Shown one piece after another: positions 36,925-47,326 of a stretch of 64,000 nucleotides of DNA. Below the pieces are notes generated by a model. The model was not told the DNA's origin, did not search any database, and saw only the letters and a program-made list of their open reading frames with translations. Within the stretch, counting starts at the first letter, position 1. Each line of letters opens with the position of its first letter. Source of the DNA: Bordetella ansorpii (lineage in GTDB: Bacteria; Pseudomonadota; Gammaproteobacteria; Burkholderiales; Burkholderiaceae_B); assembly GCF_900078315.1 (NCBI RefSeq), contig NZ_FKBS01000012.1, forward strand, positions 103,460 through 167,459, given 5' to 3'. The position numbers were made by a program, and so were the translations under genes.

Positions 36925-38241
36925 TCAGTTGCCGGTGCTCTTCTGGAATTTCTCGAGCAGTTCGTCGCCGCGCTTGGTGATGTTGGCCAGGCCTTCCTTG
37001 GCCGACACCTTGCCCGACACGATGCGCTCGATCTCGGCATCCTCGATCTCGCGGATCTGCGGCAGGTAGCCCAGGCGCACGCCGCGCGACTGCGCGGTGG
37101 TCTCGACGTTGAGCTGCTTGACGCCCACGTCGGTGCCCGGGTTCTTGCCGTAGAAGCCTTCCTTCAGGGTGCGCTCGTAGGCGGCCTTGGTGACGGGCAC
37201 GTAGCCGGTCTGCTGGTGCCAGCGGGCGGCGATCTCGGGGCTGGCCAGGAACTTGAAGAACTTGGTCACGCCCTTGTAGACCTCGGGCTTCTTGTTGGCG
37301 AACACCCACAACGATGCGCCGCCGATGATGGTGTTCTGCGGCGCGCCCTTGACGTCGCCGTAGTAGGGCAGGGTGGAGGTGCCGAACTCGAACTTGGCGT
37401 TCTTGGCGATGTTGGCGCGCAGGCCGCTGGAGCCGGTGATCATGGCGCACTTGCCGCTGATGAACAGCGAGTTGGGCTCGTCGCCGCGGCCGCCGTATTG
37501 GAAGATGCCTTCCTTGCCCATTTTGGCCAGGTTTTCCATGTGGCGCACGTGCAGGTCGGTGTTGACCGCCAGGCGCGCGTCCAGGCCGCCGAAGCCGTTG
37601 TCCTTGGTGGCGTAGGGCACGTTGTGCCAGGCCGAGAACGTCTCGAGTTGCGTCCAGGACGGCCACGAGGTGGTGTAGCCGCACTCCTGGCCAGCGGCCT
37701 TGAGCTTCTGGCCGGCGGCGGCCAGCTCTTCCCAGGTCTTGGGCGGCTTGTCGGCGTCCAGGCCGGCCTTCTTGAAGGCGTCCTTGTTGTAGTAGAACAC
37801 CACGGTCGAGCTGTTGAAGGGCATCGACACCAGCTTGCCGTCCGGCGACGAGTAGTAGCCGGCCACGGCGCCGATGAAAGCCTTGGGATCGATCGGGTCG
37901 CCCGCTTCCTCGGACATCTGCTGCACCGGCTTGATGGCGCCCTTGGCGTACATCATGGTGGCGGTGCCGACTTCGAAGACCTGCAGGATGTCGGGCGCGT
38001 TGCCGGCGCGGAACGCGGCGATGCCGGCATTCATCGACTCGCCGTAGTTGCCCTTGTAGACGGCCTTGACCTGATACTCGGTGTTGTTCTTGTTGAATTC
38101 ATCGACCAGGGCATTGACGCGGTCGCCAAGCGCGCCTTCCATGGAATGCCAGAACTGGATTTCGGTGGCGGCGTGGGCCGGGATGGCGGCCAGCGCGGAC
38201 AAGACCGCGGCGGCGGCCAGCGCCATACGAGGGGTGCGCAT
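36925..38241 (-). CDS. ugpB: Glycerol-3-phosphate-binding periplasmic protein
   Basis: 438 aa, the same length as E. coli UgpB. Signal peptide MRTPRMALAAAAVLSALAAI ending PAHA, then TEIQFWHSMEGALGDRVNAL, VKAVYKGNYGESMNAGIAAFR and APDILQVFEVGTATMMYAKGA, all classic UgpB. The ATG at 38241 has GGAGGAA eight bases upstream, better than the longer frame. First gene of the operon and the most likely to be translated in excess. The leader holds two TTGACA boxes but no matching -10 that I trust. Confidence 0.95.
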   Translation of the reverse strand: MRTPRMALAAAAVLSALAAIPAHAATEIQFWHSMEGALGDRVNALVDEFNKNNTEYQVKAVYKGNYGESMNAGIAAFRAGNAPDILQVFEVGTATMMYAKGAIKPVQQMSEEAGDPIDPKAFIGAVAGYYSSPDGKLVSMPFNSSTVVFYYNKDAFKKAGLDADKPPKTWEELAAAGQKLKAAGQECGYTTSWPSWTQLETFSAWHNVPYATKDNGFGGLDARLAVNTDLHVRHMENLAKMGKEGIFQYGGRGDEPNSLFISGKCAMITGSSGLRANIAKNAKFEFGTSTLPYYGDVKGAPQNTIIGGASLWVFANKKPEVYKGVTKFFKFLASPEIAARWHQQTGYVPVTKAAYERTLKEGFYGKNPGTDVGVKQLNVETTAQSRGVRLGYLPQIREIEDAEIERIVSGKVSAKEGLANITKRGDELLEKFQKSTGN

Positions 38242-38413
38242 GAGAGAGTTCCTCCGTTCGTGTGCTGCCGCATCGGCCGATGCGAAGCGCAACACCTTAT
38301 GAATTGTTTGTGTCAACCGCGTGACTTTCACATCGTGGGACTGGCATGTCAATTGGACAAAGTGTTGCAGCGCGTTGCCCGCCCGGGGAAACGTCCGGGG
38401 AGAAGGGCGGGTT

Positions 38414-38419
38414 TACAAT
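38414..38419 (+). promoter_or_regulatory. -10 box of proC
   Basis: TACAAT nine bases before the proC ATG; no clear -35 at 17 bp. If used, the mRNA would be nearly leaderless, which fits the lack of a ribosome site in front of proC. Confidence 0.35.
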
Positions 38420-38427
38420 CCTGCGCC

Positions 38428-39261
38428 ATGGACAACTCCCTCTCTATCGCCTTCATCGGCGGCGGCAACATGGCCGCCGCGCTGGCCTCGGGCCTGGCCG
38501 ACCGCGCCTGCCCGGCGGGCAACCTGCACGTCGTGGACATCAATGCATCCGGGCATGACGCCTGGCGCGCGCGGGGCGCGACCGTCGCGGCCGCGCCCGA
38601 CGATACGCTGGCCCGCTGCAAGGTCTGGATTTACGCGGTCAAGCCGCAGAACATGCGACAGGCGGTGGCGGACACGCGCCAATGGCTGAATGGCGACACG
38701 CTGGTGATCAGCGTGGCGGCCGGCCTGCGCGCCGATACGCTGGCCGGCTGGCTGGGCGAGCCGGGCCAGCCCTGGCAGCGCCTGGTGCGCTGCATGCCCA
38801 ACACGCCGGCGCTGGTCGGCGCGGGCATCACCGGCCTGGCCGCGCTGCCGGGCGCCAGCCAGGCCGACCGCGATCTGGCCGCGACGCTGCTGCGATCGGT
38901 GGGCGAGGTGGTGTGGGTCGATGACGATGCCGGCCTGGATGCCGTGACGGCCCTGTCGGGCAGCGGCCCGGCGTATGTCTTTCTGTTCCTGGAGGCGCTG
39001 ATGGCCGGCGGCAAGGCGGTCGGCCTGAACGAAGAACAGTCGCGCCAACTGGCGCTGGCCACCTTCGCCGGCGCCACCAGATTGGCCACCCAGTCCGACG
39101 AGCCGCCGTCGGTGCTGCGCGAGCGCGTCACCTCCAAGGGCGGCACCACGGCCGCCGCGCTGGGCGAGTTCGAGCAGGGCGGTTTCGCGCCGCTGGTCGA
39201 GCGGGCCATGCAGGCGGCCGCGCGCCGTTCGCGCGAATTGGCCGAGGAGTTCGGCAAGTGA
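38428..39261 (+). CDS. proC: Pyrroline-5-carboxylate reductase
   Basis: Final step of proline synthesis, NAD(P)H reduction of P5C. 277 aa from MDNSLSIAFIGGGNMAAALA with the Rossmann GGGNM; VKPQNM, MPNTPALVGAGITGL, ALSGSGPAYVFLFLEAL and the PROSITE region VTSKGGTTAAAL are all present. ATG 38428 is selected as the family start; the frame is open far upstream only as a shadow of ugpB. No ribosome site is evident (see the -10 at 38414). It overlaps the next gene by GTGA. Confidence 0.95.
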   Translation: MDNSLSIAFIGGGNMAAALASGLADRACPAGNLHVVDINASGHDAWRARGATVAAAPDDTLARCKVWIYAVKPQNMRQAVADTRQWLNGDTLVISVAAGLRADTLAGWLGEPGQPWQRLVRCMPNTPALVGAGITGLAALPGASQADRDLAATLLRSVGEVVWVDDDAGLDAVTALSGSGPAYVFLFLEALMAGGKAVGLNEEQSRQLALATFAGATRLATQSDEPPSVLRERVTSKGGTTAAALGEFEQGGFAPLVERAMQAAARRSRELAEEFGK

Positions 39262-39860
39262 ATCGTGCAGTTCCGCGCCGCTACGCCCCGATGTCGCCCG
39301 GGCAGTTCGCCCTGGCGGTGCTGGCCATGGGCGTGGTGGTGGTGGGATCGAACGTCCTGGTGCAGGTGCCTCTGAACGACTGGCTGACCTGGGGCGGGCT
39401 GTCGTATCCGATGGCCTTCCTGGTTACCGACCTGCTGAACCGCCGCTTCGGCCCGCGGGCGGCGCGCCGCGTGGCGTGGTGCGGTTTCGCGCTGGCGCTG
39501 GCCGTGTCGATGTGGGTGGCCTCGCCGCGCATCGCGCTGGCCTCGGGCCTGGCGTACCTGTGCGCCCAACTGATCGACATCAAAGTGTTCGACCGCCTGC
39601 GCGACCAGCGCTGGTGGCGCGCGCCGTTGCTGGCGGGCACGGCTGGCGCCGTGTTCGACACGGCCGTGTTCTTCAGCGTGGCCTTCGCCGGCTCCGGCCT
39701 GCCGTGGCTGACCTGGCTGCTGGGCGACCTGGCCATCAAGCTGGCCGTCAATCTGGCGATGCTGGCGCCGTTCCGGGCGCTGATGTGGAATTTGGCGCGG
39801 CCTGCAGAGGCACGGCCTGTAGAGGCGCGGCCTGCAGAGGCACGGCCTGTAGAGAGATAA
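39258..39860 (+). CDS. VUT-family (DUF165/YhhQ-like) integral membrane transporter
   Basis: 200 aa with about six helices (LALAVLAMGVVVVGSNVL, GFALALAVSMWV, LASGLAYLCAQLIDIKVFDRLR, GAVFDTAVFFSVAFAG). AQLIDIKVFDRLR and GAVFDT are hallmarks of the VUT/queuosine-precursor transporter family. The GTG start overlaps the proC stop. The last 22 codons are four 15-bp repeats giving ARPAE/ARPVE, a hydrophilic tail absent from typical members. Specificity for 7-cyano- or 7-aminomethyl-7-deazaguanine is known for YhhQ but not shown here. Confidence 0.85.
   Translation: MNRAVPRRYAPMSPGQFALAVLAMGVVVVGSNVLVQVPLNDWLTWGGLSYPMAFLVTDLLNRRFGPRAARRVAWCGFALALAVSMWVASPRIALASGLAYLCAQLIDIKVFDRLRDQRWWRAPLLAGTAGAVFDTAVFFSVAFAGSGLPWLTWLLGDLAIKLAVNLAMLAPFRALMWNLARPAEARPVEARPAEARPVER
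39795..39854 (+). repeat. Four 15-bp tandem repeats in the VUT-gene 3' end
   Basis: Units GCGCGGCCTGCAGAG and GCACGGCCTGTAGAG alternate twice (a 30-bp unit repeated exactly twice), in frame, encoding ARPAE-ARPVE-ARPAE-ARPVE just before the stop. An 18-bp near-copy (one mismatch) lies in the intergenic DNA at 60941-60958. Confidence 0.9.
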
Positions 39861-40018
39861 GGCCGTCAAAGACGCCGTTCGTCGGGCCAATCGGACAGGC
39901 GAGGTGGCACAGCCTGCTTAGTGGCAAGCGTTCTGGATTCGCTTCGTCCGATATTGATCCTTGCTTCGGCTTCACCCGGTAAGCGGCGCTAACTTCCACT
40001 CTTGTGATCACTTGAGAG

Positions 40019-40043
40019 GGTTGTCGATTGACAACCTTTTTTT
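40019..40043 (+). terminator. Strong intrinsic terminator hairpin
   Basis: GGTTGTC (40019-40025), loop GATT, GACAACC (40030-40036), then seven T. A perfect 7-bp stem with a T tract, 158 bp after the proC-VUT unit and only 26 bp before the next ATG. It closes the proC unit, or attenuates the following two-gene cassette if that is transcribed from upstream. Confidence 0.75.
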
Positions 40044-40068
40044 GTGCGCGTAGGCTGGAGGCAATCGC

Positions 40069-40347
40069 ATGGGCCGTGGTGTTCATCCAAACAAAGAATT
40101 TGAAGCGGCCCTTCGCCATGCGGAAGCACGCGGCTGGCGTGTGGAGGCAGGCGGCTCCCATGCATGGGGCAGAATGTATTGCCCTTACGACGATGAACAA
40201 TGCCGATGCGGAGAGTTCCGTATCGCAAGTGTGTGGAGTACACCGCGTAATCCCCGGAATCATGCTCGTCAACTCAGGCGGGTTGTCGATAACTGCACCA
40301 CACGCAGGAATGATCTAGTCGCTTCGGGACATGATGCCCGGGAGTAG
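40069..40347 (+). CDS. Small HicA-like protein (candidate toxin of a two-gene module)
   Basis: 92 aa. ATG 40069 has GGAGG eight bases upstream. The segment ALRHAEARGWRVEAGGSHAW matches the HicA-type dsRBD pattern (helix, GW-x-x-x-R/E, GSH-x-W/F), with His as the presumed mRNase residue. Unlike ordinary HicA it continues with a Cys-rich stretch, YCPYDDEQCRCGEF, and a basic STPRNPRNHARQLRRVV helix, possibly a metal-binding addition. It is followed after 3 bp by a gene with a DNA-binding domain. A toxin role is inference from motif and arrangement; a plain hypothetical protein remains possible. Confidence 0.45.
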   Translation: MGRGVHPNKEFEAALRHAEARGWRVEAGGSHAWGRMYCPYDDEQCRCGEFRIASVWSTPRNPRNHARQLRRVVDNCTTRRNDLVASGHDARE

Positions 40348-40350
40348 CCG

Positions 40351-40881
40351 ATGGAATACACATTCACGCTCAAATATCAGTTATCGGAGCGGGATTCCGA
40401 TCACAATGACCTTGTCGAACGGCTGGGTGCCATGGGATGTGACGATGCGCTCGTGGGCGTCGGCCTGCCGGGCCGCATCGCTTTGGAGTTTGTTCGTGAG
40501 GCGCCAAGCGCCGAAGCCGCGCTGCTGAGTGCTCTGACCGATATCAAGCGAGCGATCCCGACGGCGAAGCTGATCGAGGCGGCTCCTGATCTTGTCGGGC
40601 TTAGCGATGTGGCCGATGCCGTGGGCGTTACGCGGCAGAACATGCGCAAGTTGATGATCAATCACGCAACGAGTTTCCCGACGCCAGTTCATGAAGGCAG
40701 TGCGTCAGTATGGCATTTGGCCGAGGTCATCACCTGGCTGCAGGCCCGAGGAAAGTACGAAATCGACGCCTTATTACTCGAGGTTGCGCTGACCACGATG
40801 CAGGTGAACGTCGTCAAGGAAATCCAGATTCGGCCACTGAAAGATAGGGTCCGCAAAGCGCTGCAAACGATTTTGGCCTGA
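40351..40881 (+). CDS. HTH protein, candidate antitoxin/autoregulator of the HicA-like module
   Basis: 176 aa. Residues 1-80 (MEYTFTLKYQLSERD..., ...GLPGRIALEFVREA, SALTDIKRAIP) look like a small alpha/beta domain. Residues about 82-135 (GLSDVADAVGVTRQNMRKLM, then FPTPVHEG...VWHLAEVITWL) are a clear MerR/AlpA-type helix-turn-helix with wing. ATG 40351 lies 3 bp after the preceding stop, with GGGAG inside that gene's end, so translation is coupled. Layout small GSH protein + domain-plus-HTH partner parallels HicAB, but the N-terminal domain does not show an obvious HicB signature. Confidence 0.5.
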   Translation: MEYTFTLKYQLSERDSDHNDLVERLGAMGCDDALVGVGLPGRIALEFVREAPSAEAALLSALTDIKRAIPTAKLIEAAPDLVGLSDVADAVGVTRQNMRKLMINHATSFPTPVHEGSASVWHLAEVITWLQARGKYEIDALLLEVALTTMQVNVVKEIQIRPLKDRVRKALQTILA

Positions 40882-41110
40882 TTGAAGTCAAAACAGGTCG
40901 CTCTCGGGCCATTCATGCCTGTCCCCGTTTGTTCATCCCGATGAAATATTGGGGATTCCACGCAGTGACACGCACTGGGGCAGCGAACAGAATACCGGCC
41001 ACGTTACCGCTATACAAAATAAGCGGGAAATGCCGTATCCCGGAGCCGGAAAATCCTTCCGTTCCGGATCGGGCAGAGCCGTCCAACCCCTCCCTGCTGG
41101 AGAAGTCTGC

Positions 41111-42226
41111 ATGAAAATCGCGCAACGCTTTACCCCCCTGGCCGTTGCACTGGGCGCCCTGATGCTCGCCGGAAGCGTCCACGCCGCCGACACCATCAAG
41201 ATCGGCATTCCGCAACCCATGACCGGCCCGAACACCCAGTATGGCGATCAGATCCAGGCCGGCGCGCTGACCGCGATCGAGACCATCAACGCCAAGGGCG
41301 GCGTCAAGGGCAAGCAGCTCGAACCCATCCTGATCGACGATGGCTGCGAACCGAAGCAGGCCGTGCCGGCCGCCAACCGTGTGGTCAACTCCGGCGCCAA
41401 GTTCGCCGTGGCGCACGCCTGCTCGGGCGTCACCGTGCCCGCCGTCAACGTGTACGAACAGGAAGGCATCGTCGCCATCACCCCGGGCGCGACCTCGCCG
41501 CTGGTCACCGACACGACCAAGCCGCACTTCTTCTTCCGCACCATCGGCCGCGACGACCAGCAAGGCCCGTTCGCCGCCAACTACATCGCCAAGACCATCA
41601 AGCCCAAGAAGGTCGCCGTGCTGCACGACAAGCAGACCTACGGTTCGGGCGTGGCCACCCAGGTGAAGAACACGCTGGAGAAGGACAAGGTCAACGTTGC
41701 GATCTTCGAAGGCATCAACGTCGGCGACAGCGACTACTCGGCCGTCATCACCAAGCTGAAGTCGGCGGGCGTCGATTTCGTGTATTTCGGCGGCTACCAC
41801 CCCGAGCTGGGCCTGCTGCTGCGCCAGTCGCGCGAACAGGGCCTGAACGTGCAGTTCATGGGTCCGGAAGGCACCGCCAACCAGGATCTGGTGGCCATCG
41901 CCGGTCCGGCCATCGAGGGCCTGCTGGTCACGCTGCCGGCCGACTTCACCAAGCTGCCGGGCAACGAAAGCGTGGTCAAGGCCTTCGAAGCCAAGAAGCG
42001 CAATCCCGATGGCGCCTTCCAGATGCCCGCCTACGCGGCCGTGCAACTGATCGCCGACGGCATCAACGCCGTAGGTGAGGATCCCGCCAAGGTGGCCGAC
42101 TATCTGCACAAGAACTCGTTCAATACGGCCATCGGCAAGGTCGAGTACGACGCCAAGGGCGACCTGAAGGATTTCGAGTTCGCCGTCTACAAGTGGGACA
42201 AGGCCGGCAAGAAGACCCAGCTGTAA
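41111..42226 (+). CDS. livK: Branched-chain amino-acid ABC transporter receptor
   Basis: Periplasmic receptor, 371 aa. Signal peptide MKIAQRFTPLAVALGALMLA...HA, then DTIKIGIPQPMTGPNTQYGD. LIDDGCEPKQAVPAANRVV, CSGVTVPAVNVYEQEG and FFFRTIGRDDQQGPFAANY are LivK-like. ATG 41111 has GGAGAAG upstream; the 54-codon-longer frame has no sense as a signal. It is followed by livHMGF after a 210-bp gap that contains a GC-rich stem, consistent with differential expression of receptor and membrane genes. Confidence 0.94.
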   Translation: MKIAQRFTPLAVALGALMLAGSVHAADTIKIGIPQPMTGPNTQYGDQIQAGALTAIETINAKGGVKGKQLEPILIDDGCEPKQAVPAANRVVNSGAKFAVAHACSGVTVPAVNVYEQEGIVAITPGATSPLVTDTTKPHFFFRTIGRDDQQGPFAANYIAKTIKPKKVAVLHDKQTYGSGVATQVKNTLEKDKVNVAIFEGINVGDSDYSAVITKLKSAGVDFVYFGGYHPELGLLLRQSREQGLNVQFMGPEGTANQDLVAIAGPAIEGLLVTLPADFTKLPGNESVVKAFEAKKRNPDGAFQMPAYAAVQLIADGINAVGEDPAKVADYLHKNSFNTAIGKVEYDAKGDLKDFEFAVYKWDKAGKKTQL

Positions 42227-42436
42227 GGCGTCCGCTGTACTATGCGTCGTTTTTCTGCGCAGGCCCCGGGCTATCCGCCTGGGGCTTGATGTAGTCGAGG
42301 TCATCCGGCTCCGGGTCGCACTACCGGGGCCGGAACCATTTTTTGCCGCCACGCCGCACCCAGGCGCAAAGCCCCCCCGTACGGGGTCAGTGCGCCAGAT
42401 GGGGCGGCGTGGCAGCATCTGGAGCGATTCCTCCCC

Positions 42437-43362
42437 ATGTCAGATCTGATCCCACAACTTACCCAGCAGTTCTTCAACGGACTGTCCCTGGGTGCGATCT
42501 ACGCGCTGATCGCCATTGGCTACACAATGGTCTACGGCATCATCGGTATGATCAACTTCGCGCACGGCGAGATCTATATGATCGGCGCCTACGTCGGCCT
42601 GGTCACCCTGACCGCCTTCGGCACCGATAGCGGCTTGCCGGTGTACTTCATCATCGCGGCCATGCTGCTGGTGGCCATGGTGGTCACGGGCGTGTATGGC
42701 TACAGCGTCGAACGCGTGGCGTACCGTCCGGTGCGCGGCAGCCCCCGCCTGGTGGCGCTGATCTCCGCCATCGGCATGTCGATCTTCCTGCAGAACTGGA
42801 TGGCCCTGGGCCAGGGCGCGCGCGACATGGCCGTGCCGGCGCTGCTGTCCGGCGGGGTGTCCGTGCCCATGGGTGACGGCTTCGACGTGACGCTGCCGTA
42901 CTCGCGCATCGTCATCATCGTGGTCACCGTGGTGCTGATGGTGGCGCTGACCATGTACATCAAGCATTCGCGCATGGGCCGCGCCTCGCGCGCCTGCTCG
43001 CAGGACATGCACATGGCGGGCCTCCTGGGCATCGACACCAACAAGGTCATTTCCTTTACCTTCATCCTGGGCGCCATGCTGGCGGCGGTGGGCGGCGTGC
43101 TGATCGCCGTCACCATCGGCAAGCTGAACCCGTTCATCGGCTTCATCGCCGGCATCAAGGCGTTCACCGCCGCGGTGCTGGGCGGTATCGGCAGCATTCC
43201 CGGCGCCATGCTGGGCGGCGTGCTGCTGGGCCTGGCCGAGACCTTTGCCGCTGCCTACATCTCGTCGCAGTACAAGGACATCGTGGCCTTCGGTCTGCTG
43301 GTGCTGATCCTGCTGTTCCGTCCGACGGGGCTGCTGGGCAAACCCGAAGTGGAGAAAGTCTG

Positions 43363-43363
<1 letters not shown>
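42437..43363 (+). CDS. livH: Branched-chain amino-acid ABC permease
   Basis: 308 aa, about eight helices. [34 protein letters not shown] is split by family-typical segments; [20 protein letters not shown] and the [22 protein letters not shown] EAA-like region near 235-255 identify LivH. First of the four coupled membrane and ATPase genes; its stop overlaps the livM start (TGATG). Confidence 0.94.
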
Positions 43364-44615
<1,252 letters not shown>

Positions 44616-44619
<4 letters not shown>

Positions 44620-45379
44620 GCGAAGCGCTGCTGAAAGTATCCGGCCTGACCATGCGTTTCGGCGGCCTCTTGGCCGTCGACAGCGTGGGCTTCGAGGTCC
44701 AACGCGACGAAGTGTTCGCCATCATCGGCCCCAACGGCGCGGGCAAGACCACGGTGTTCAACTGCGTGGGCGGCTTCTACAAGCCGACCGCGGGCGACAT
44801 CGTGATGGACGGCAAGTCCATTGCCGGCCAGCCCAGCCACAAGGTGGCGCGCCACGGCCTGGTGCGCACCTTCCAGAACGTGCGGCTGTTCAAGCAACTG
44901 ACCGTGCTGGAGAACCTGCTGGTGGCGCAGCACACCCAGGTCGAGGCGCGCCTGCTGCCCGGCCTGCTGAAGCTGAAGTCCTACCGCCAGTCCGAGGAAG
45001 ACGCCAAGGCGCGTGCCGCGCAATGGCTGGATTTCATGGGCCTGCGCCAGTACGCCAACCGCGAGGCGGGCAACCTGGCCTATGGCCATCAACGCCGCCT
45101 GGAGATCGCGCGCTGCATGATCACCAAGCCGCGCCTGCTGATGCTGGACGAGCCGGCCGCCGGCCTGAACCCGCAGGAAAAGCGCGACCTGCAGTCGCTG
45201 ATCGACCAGTTGCGCCGCGAGTTCGGCGTGGCCGTGCTGCTGATCGAGCACGACATGAGCCTGATCATGGGCATTTCCGATCGTATCCTGGTGATGGAGC
45301 ACGGCAAGCCCATCACGACCGGCACCCCCGAGCAGGTACGCAACGACGAGCGGGTCATCAAGGCGTACCTGGGGGAAGA

Positions 45380-45383
<4 letters not shown>
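44616..45383 (+). CDS. livG: Branched-chain amino-acid ABC ATPase
   Basis: 255 aa. Walker [10 protein letters not shown] near residue 38-46, [21 protein letters not shown] as Q-loop region, signature-equivalent [15 protein letters not shown], Walker [14 protein letters not shown], switch [19 protein letters not shown]; the extended middle and the C-terminal [15 protein letters not shown] distinguish LivG from LivF. Overlaps livF by ATGATG/TGA. Confidence 0.94.
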
Positions 45384-46084
<701 letters not shown>

Positions 46085-46124
46085 TCGCCTTGGCGCGGCC
46101 TCCGGGCCGCAAAGGAATCCGTTG

Positions 46125-46179
46125 AACGGGCTCCCAGGCGATTGGATCGTCGGGAGCCGTTCACCCGGATTCTTTTTTT
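46125..46179 (+). terminator. Imperfect terminator after livF
   Basis: AACGG-(G)-CTCCC (46125-46135) pairs with GGGAGCCGTT (46152-46161) with one bulge; a run of eight T starts 11 nt later. The tract is too far for a classic intrinsic terminator, but it is the only candidate after the liv operon. Confidence 0.4.
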
Positions 46180-46280
46180 TCATCAGGGCTTCGATAGGGA
46201 GCCGGGCGAACCGCCGCAAGGTGCCAGGTATGGCAGCATTGCGGGTTACGGCGCGCCTTGGCGACTTCGGATCCTCCTCA

Positions 46281-47192
46281 ATGTTCATACGCCAGCTCAA
46301 ATACCTCATTGCCCTGGACACGCACCGCCATTTCGGCCGGGCCGCGGAAAGCTGCCACGTCTCGCAGCCCGCGCTGTCCAGCGGCATCCGCGAGTTGGAG
46401 CGGGAACTGGGCATCACCATCATCAAGCGCAATCGCAGCTTCGAGGGCATCACGCCCGAAGGCGAACGCGTGATCCGCTGGGTGCGCCAGACCTTGGCTT
46501 CGCTGGAAGGGCTGCGGCAGGAAGCCGACCTGATCCGCAGTTTGCCGCAGGGGCACCTGGCCATCGGCGCGATTCCCACGGCGGGGCACGCCGCGGCGCT
46601 GCTGGCCGCGCAATACCGGGAGATGCTGCCGCAACTCACGCTGGAGGTGGCCGCGTTGAGCACGCCCGAGATCCTCAAGCGGCTGAAATCCCAGGACATC
46701 CTGCTGGGCATGCTGTACGAGCGCTCGGTGGCCGGCGACGAATACGACCGGCTGCCGCTGTTTTCTGAGCGCTATGTGCTGGTGTCCAGTGGTCAGGCCT
46801 CGCTTCCCCATCAACTGGGCTGGGCGGAAGTGGCCGAACTGCCGCTGTGCCTGCTCAGCCGCGACATGCAGAATCGGCAGACGCTGCAGGCGCTGTTCGA
46901 GGCGGTCGATGCCTCGCCTCGCGTCGTGCTGGAAACCAACGACATGCGCCTGCTGCTGGCCGAGTGCCAGAGCGGACGGGCGTTCGCGGTCGTGCCGCTC
47001 AGCGCCTTGCCGACCCGGCACGATGGCGCGGGGTTGCGCACGCATCCCATCGTGCCGGAACACGCCGAGAACGTCTGTCTGGTGCGCTTGCGGCGCGAAC
47101 CGCAGCCGGCGTTGTCGCAGGTCACCTGGCAGATCGCCGGCGACCTCGACCTGGAGGCGGCGCTCAACGAGTCCCTGCCCGGGGCATCGTGA
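46281..47192 (+). CDS. LysR-family regulator, OxyR-like subgroup
   Basis: 303 aa from MFIRQLKYLIALDTHRHFGRA. HTH at about 15-45 (FGRAAESCHVSQPALSSGIREL). The effector domain begins near 90 (GHLAIGAIPTAGHAAALL). Cys in LLSRDMQ/CLLSR is present but the OxyR redox-Cys pair is not evident, so the family resemblance is general. ATG 46281 is chosen because LysR proteins start a few residues before the first helix. It directly precedes the YdeP-type oxidoreductase gene, with a 23-bp dyad overlapping its own stop codon, and most likely regulates that gene. Confidence 0.9.
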   Translation: MFIRQLKYLIALDTHRHFGRAAESCHVSQPALSSGIRELERELGITIIKRNRSFEGITPEGERVIRWVRQTLASLEGLRQEADLIRSLPQGHLAIGAIPTAGHAAALLAAQYREMLPQLTLEVAALSTPEILKRLKSQDILLGMLYERSVAGDEYDRLPLFSERYVLVSSGQASLPHQLGWAEVAELPLCLLSRDMQNRQTLQALFEAVDASPRVVLETNDMRLLLAECQSGRAFAVVPLSALPTRHDGAGLRTHPIVPEHAENVCLVRLRREPQPALSQVTWQIAGDLDLEAALNESLPGAS

Positions 47193-47210
47193 TAAGCGTG
47201 GTTTATCACG
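47188..47210 (+). promoter_or_regulatory. 23-bp dyad, probable LysR-type operator of the ydeP-like gene
   Basis: CGTGATAA-GCGTGGT-TTATCACG, perfect 8-bp arms around 7 bp. It contains the T-N11-A LysR core (ATAA-N7-TTAT) and lies 117 bp before the oxidoreductase ATG, overlapping the regulator's stop codon. Confidence 0.55.
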
Positions 47211-47326
47211 TGGTGCAAACAAACGATTGGGTAACTTCGGCCAAACCGGGGCACACTCGCGCACTGACAGGCGCAGGAGTCCCTTGCACTTGAAGAAACC
47301 ACCACTGCGCAAGCGCTCGTACAGTC

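Noticed and set aside
38311-38352. Possible Pho box upstream of ugpB (two TGTCA elements)
   Set aside because: The TGTCA elements are 36 bp apart and lack the 11-bp half-site period; a phosphate link is known for E. coli ugp but is not supported here.
39795-39854. CRISPR-like array
   Set aside because: Units are contiguous, in frame and without spacers; it is a coding tandem repeat.
42227-42436. Terminator between livK and livH
   Set aside because: A GC-rich stem (AGGCCCC...GGGGCTT) is present but without a T tract; more likely an mRNA-stabilising or attenuating element, too weak to annotate.
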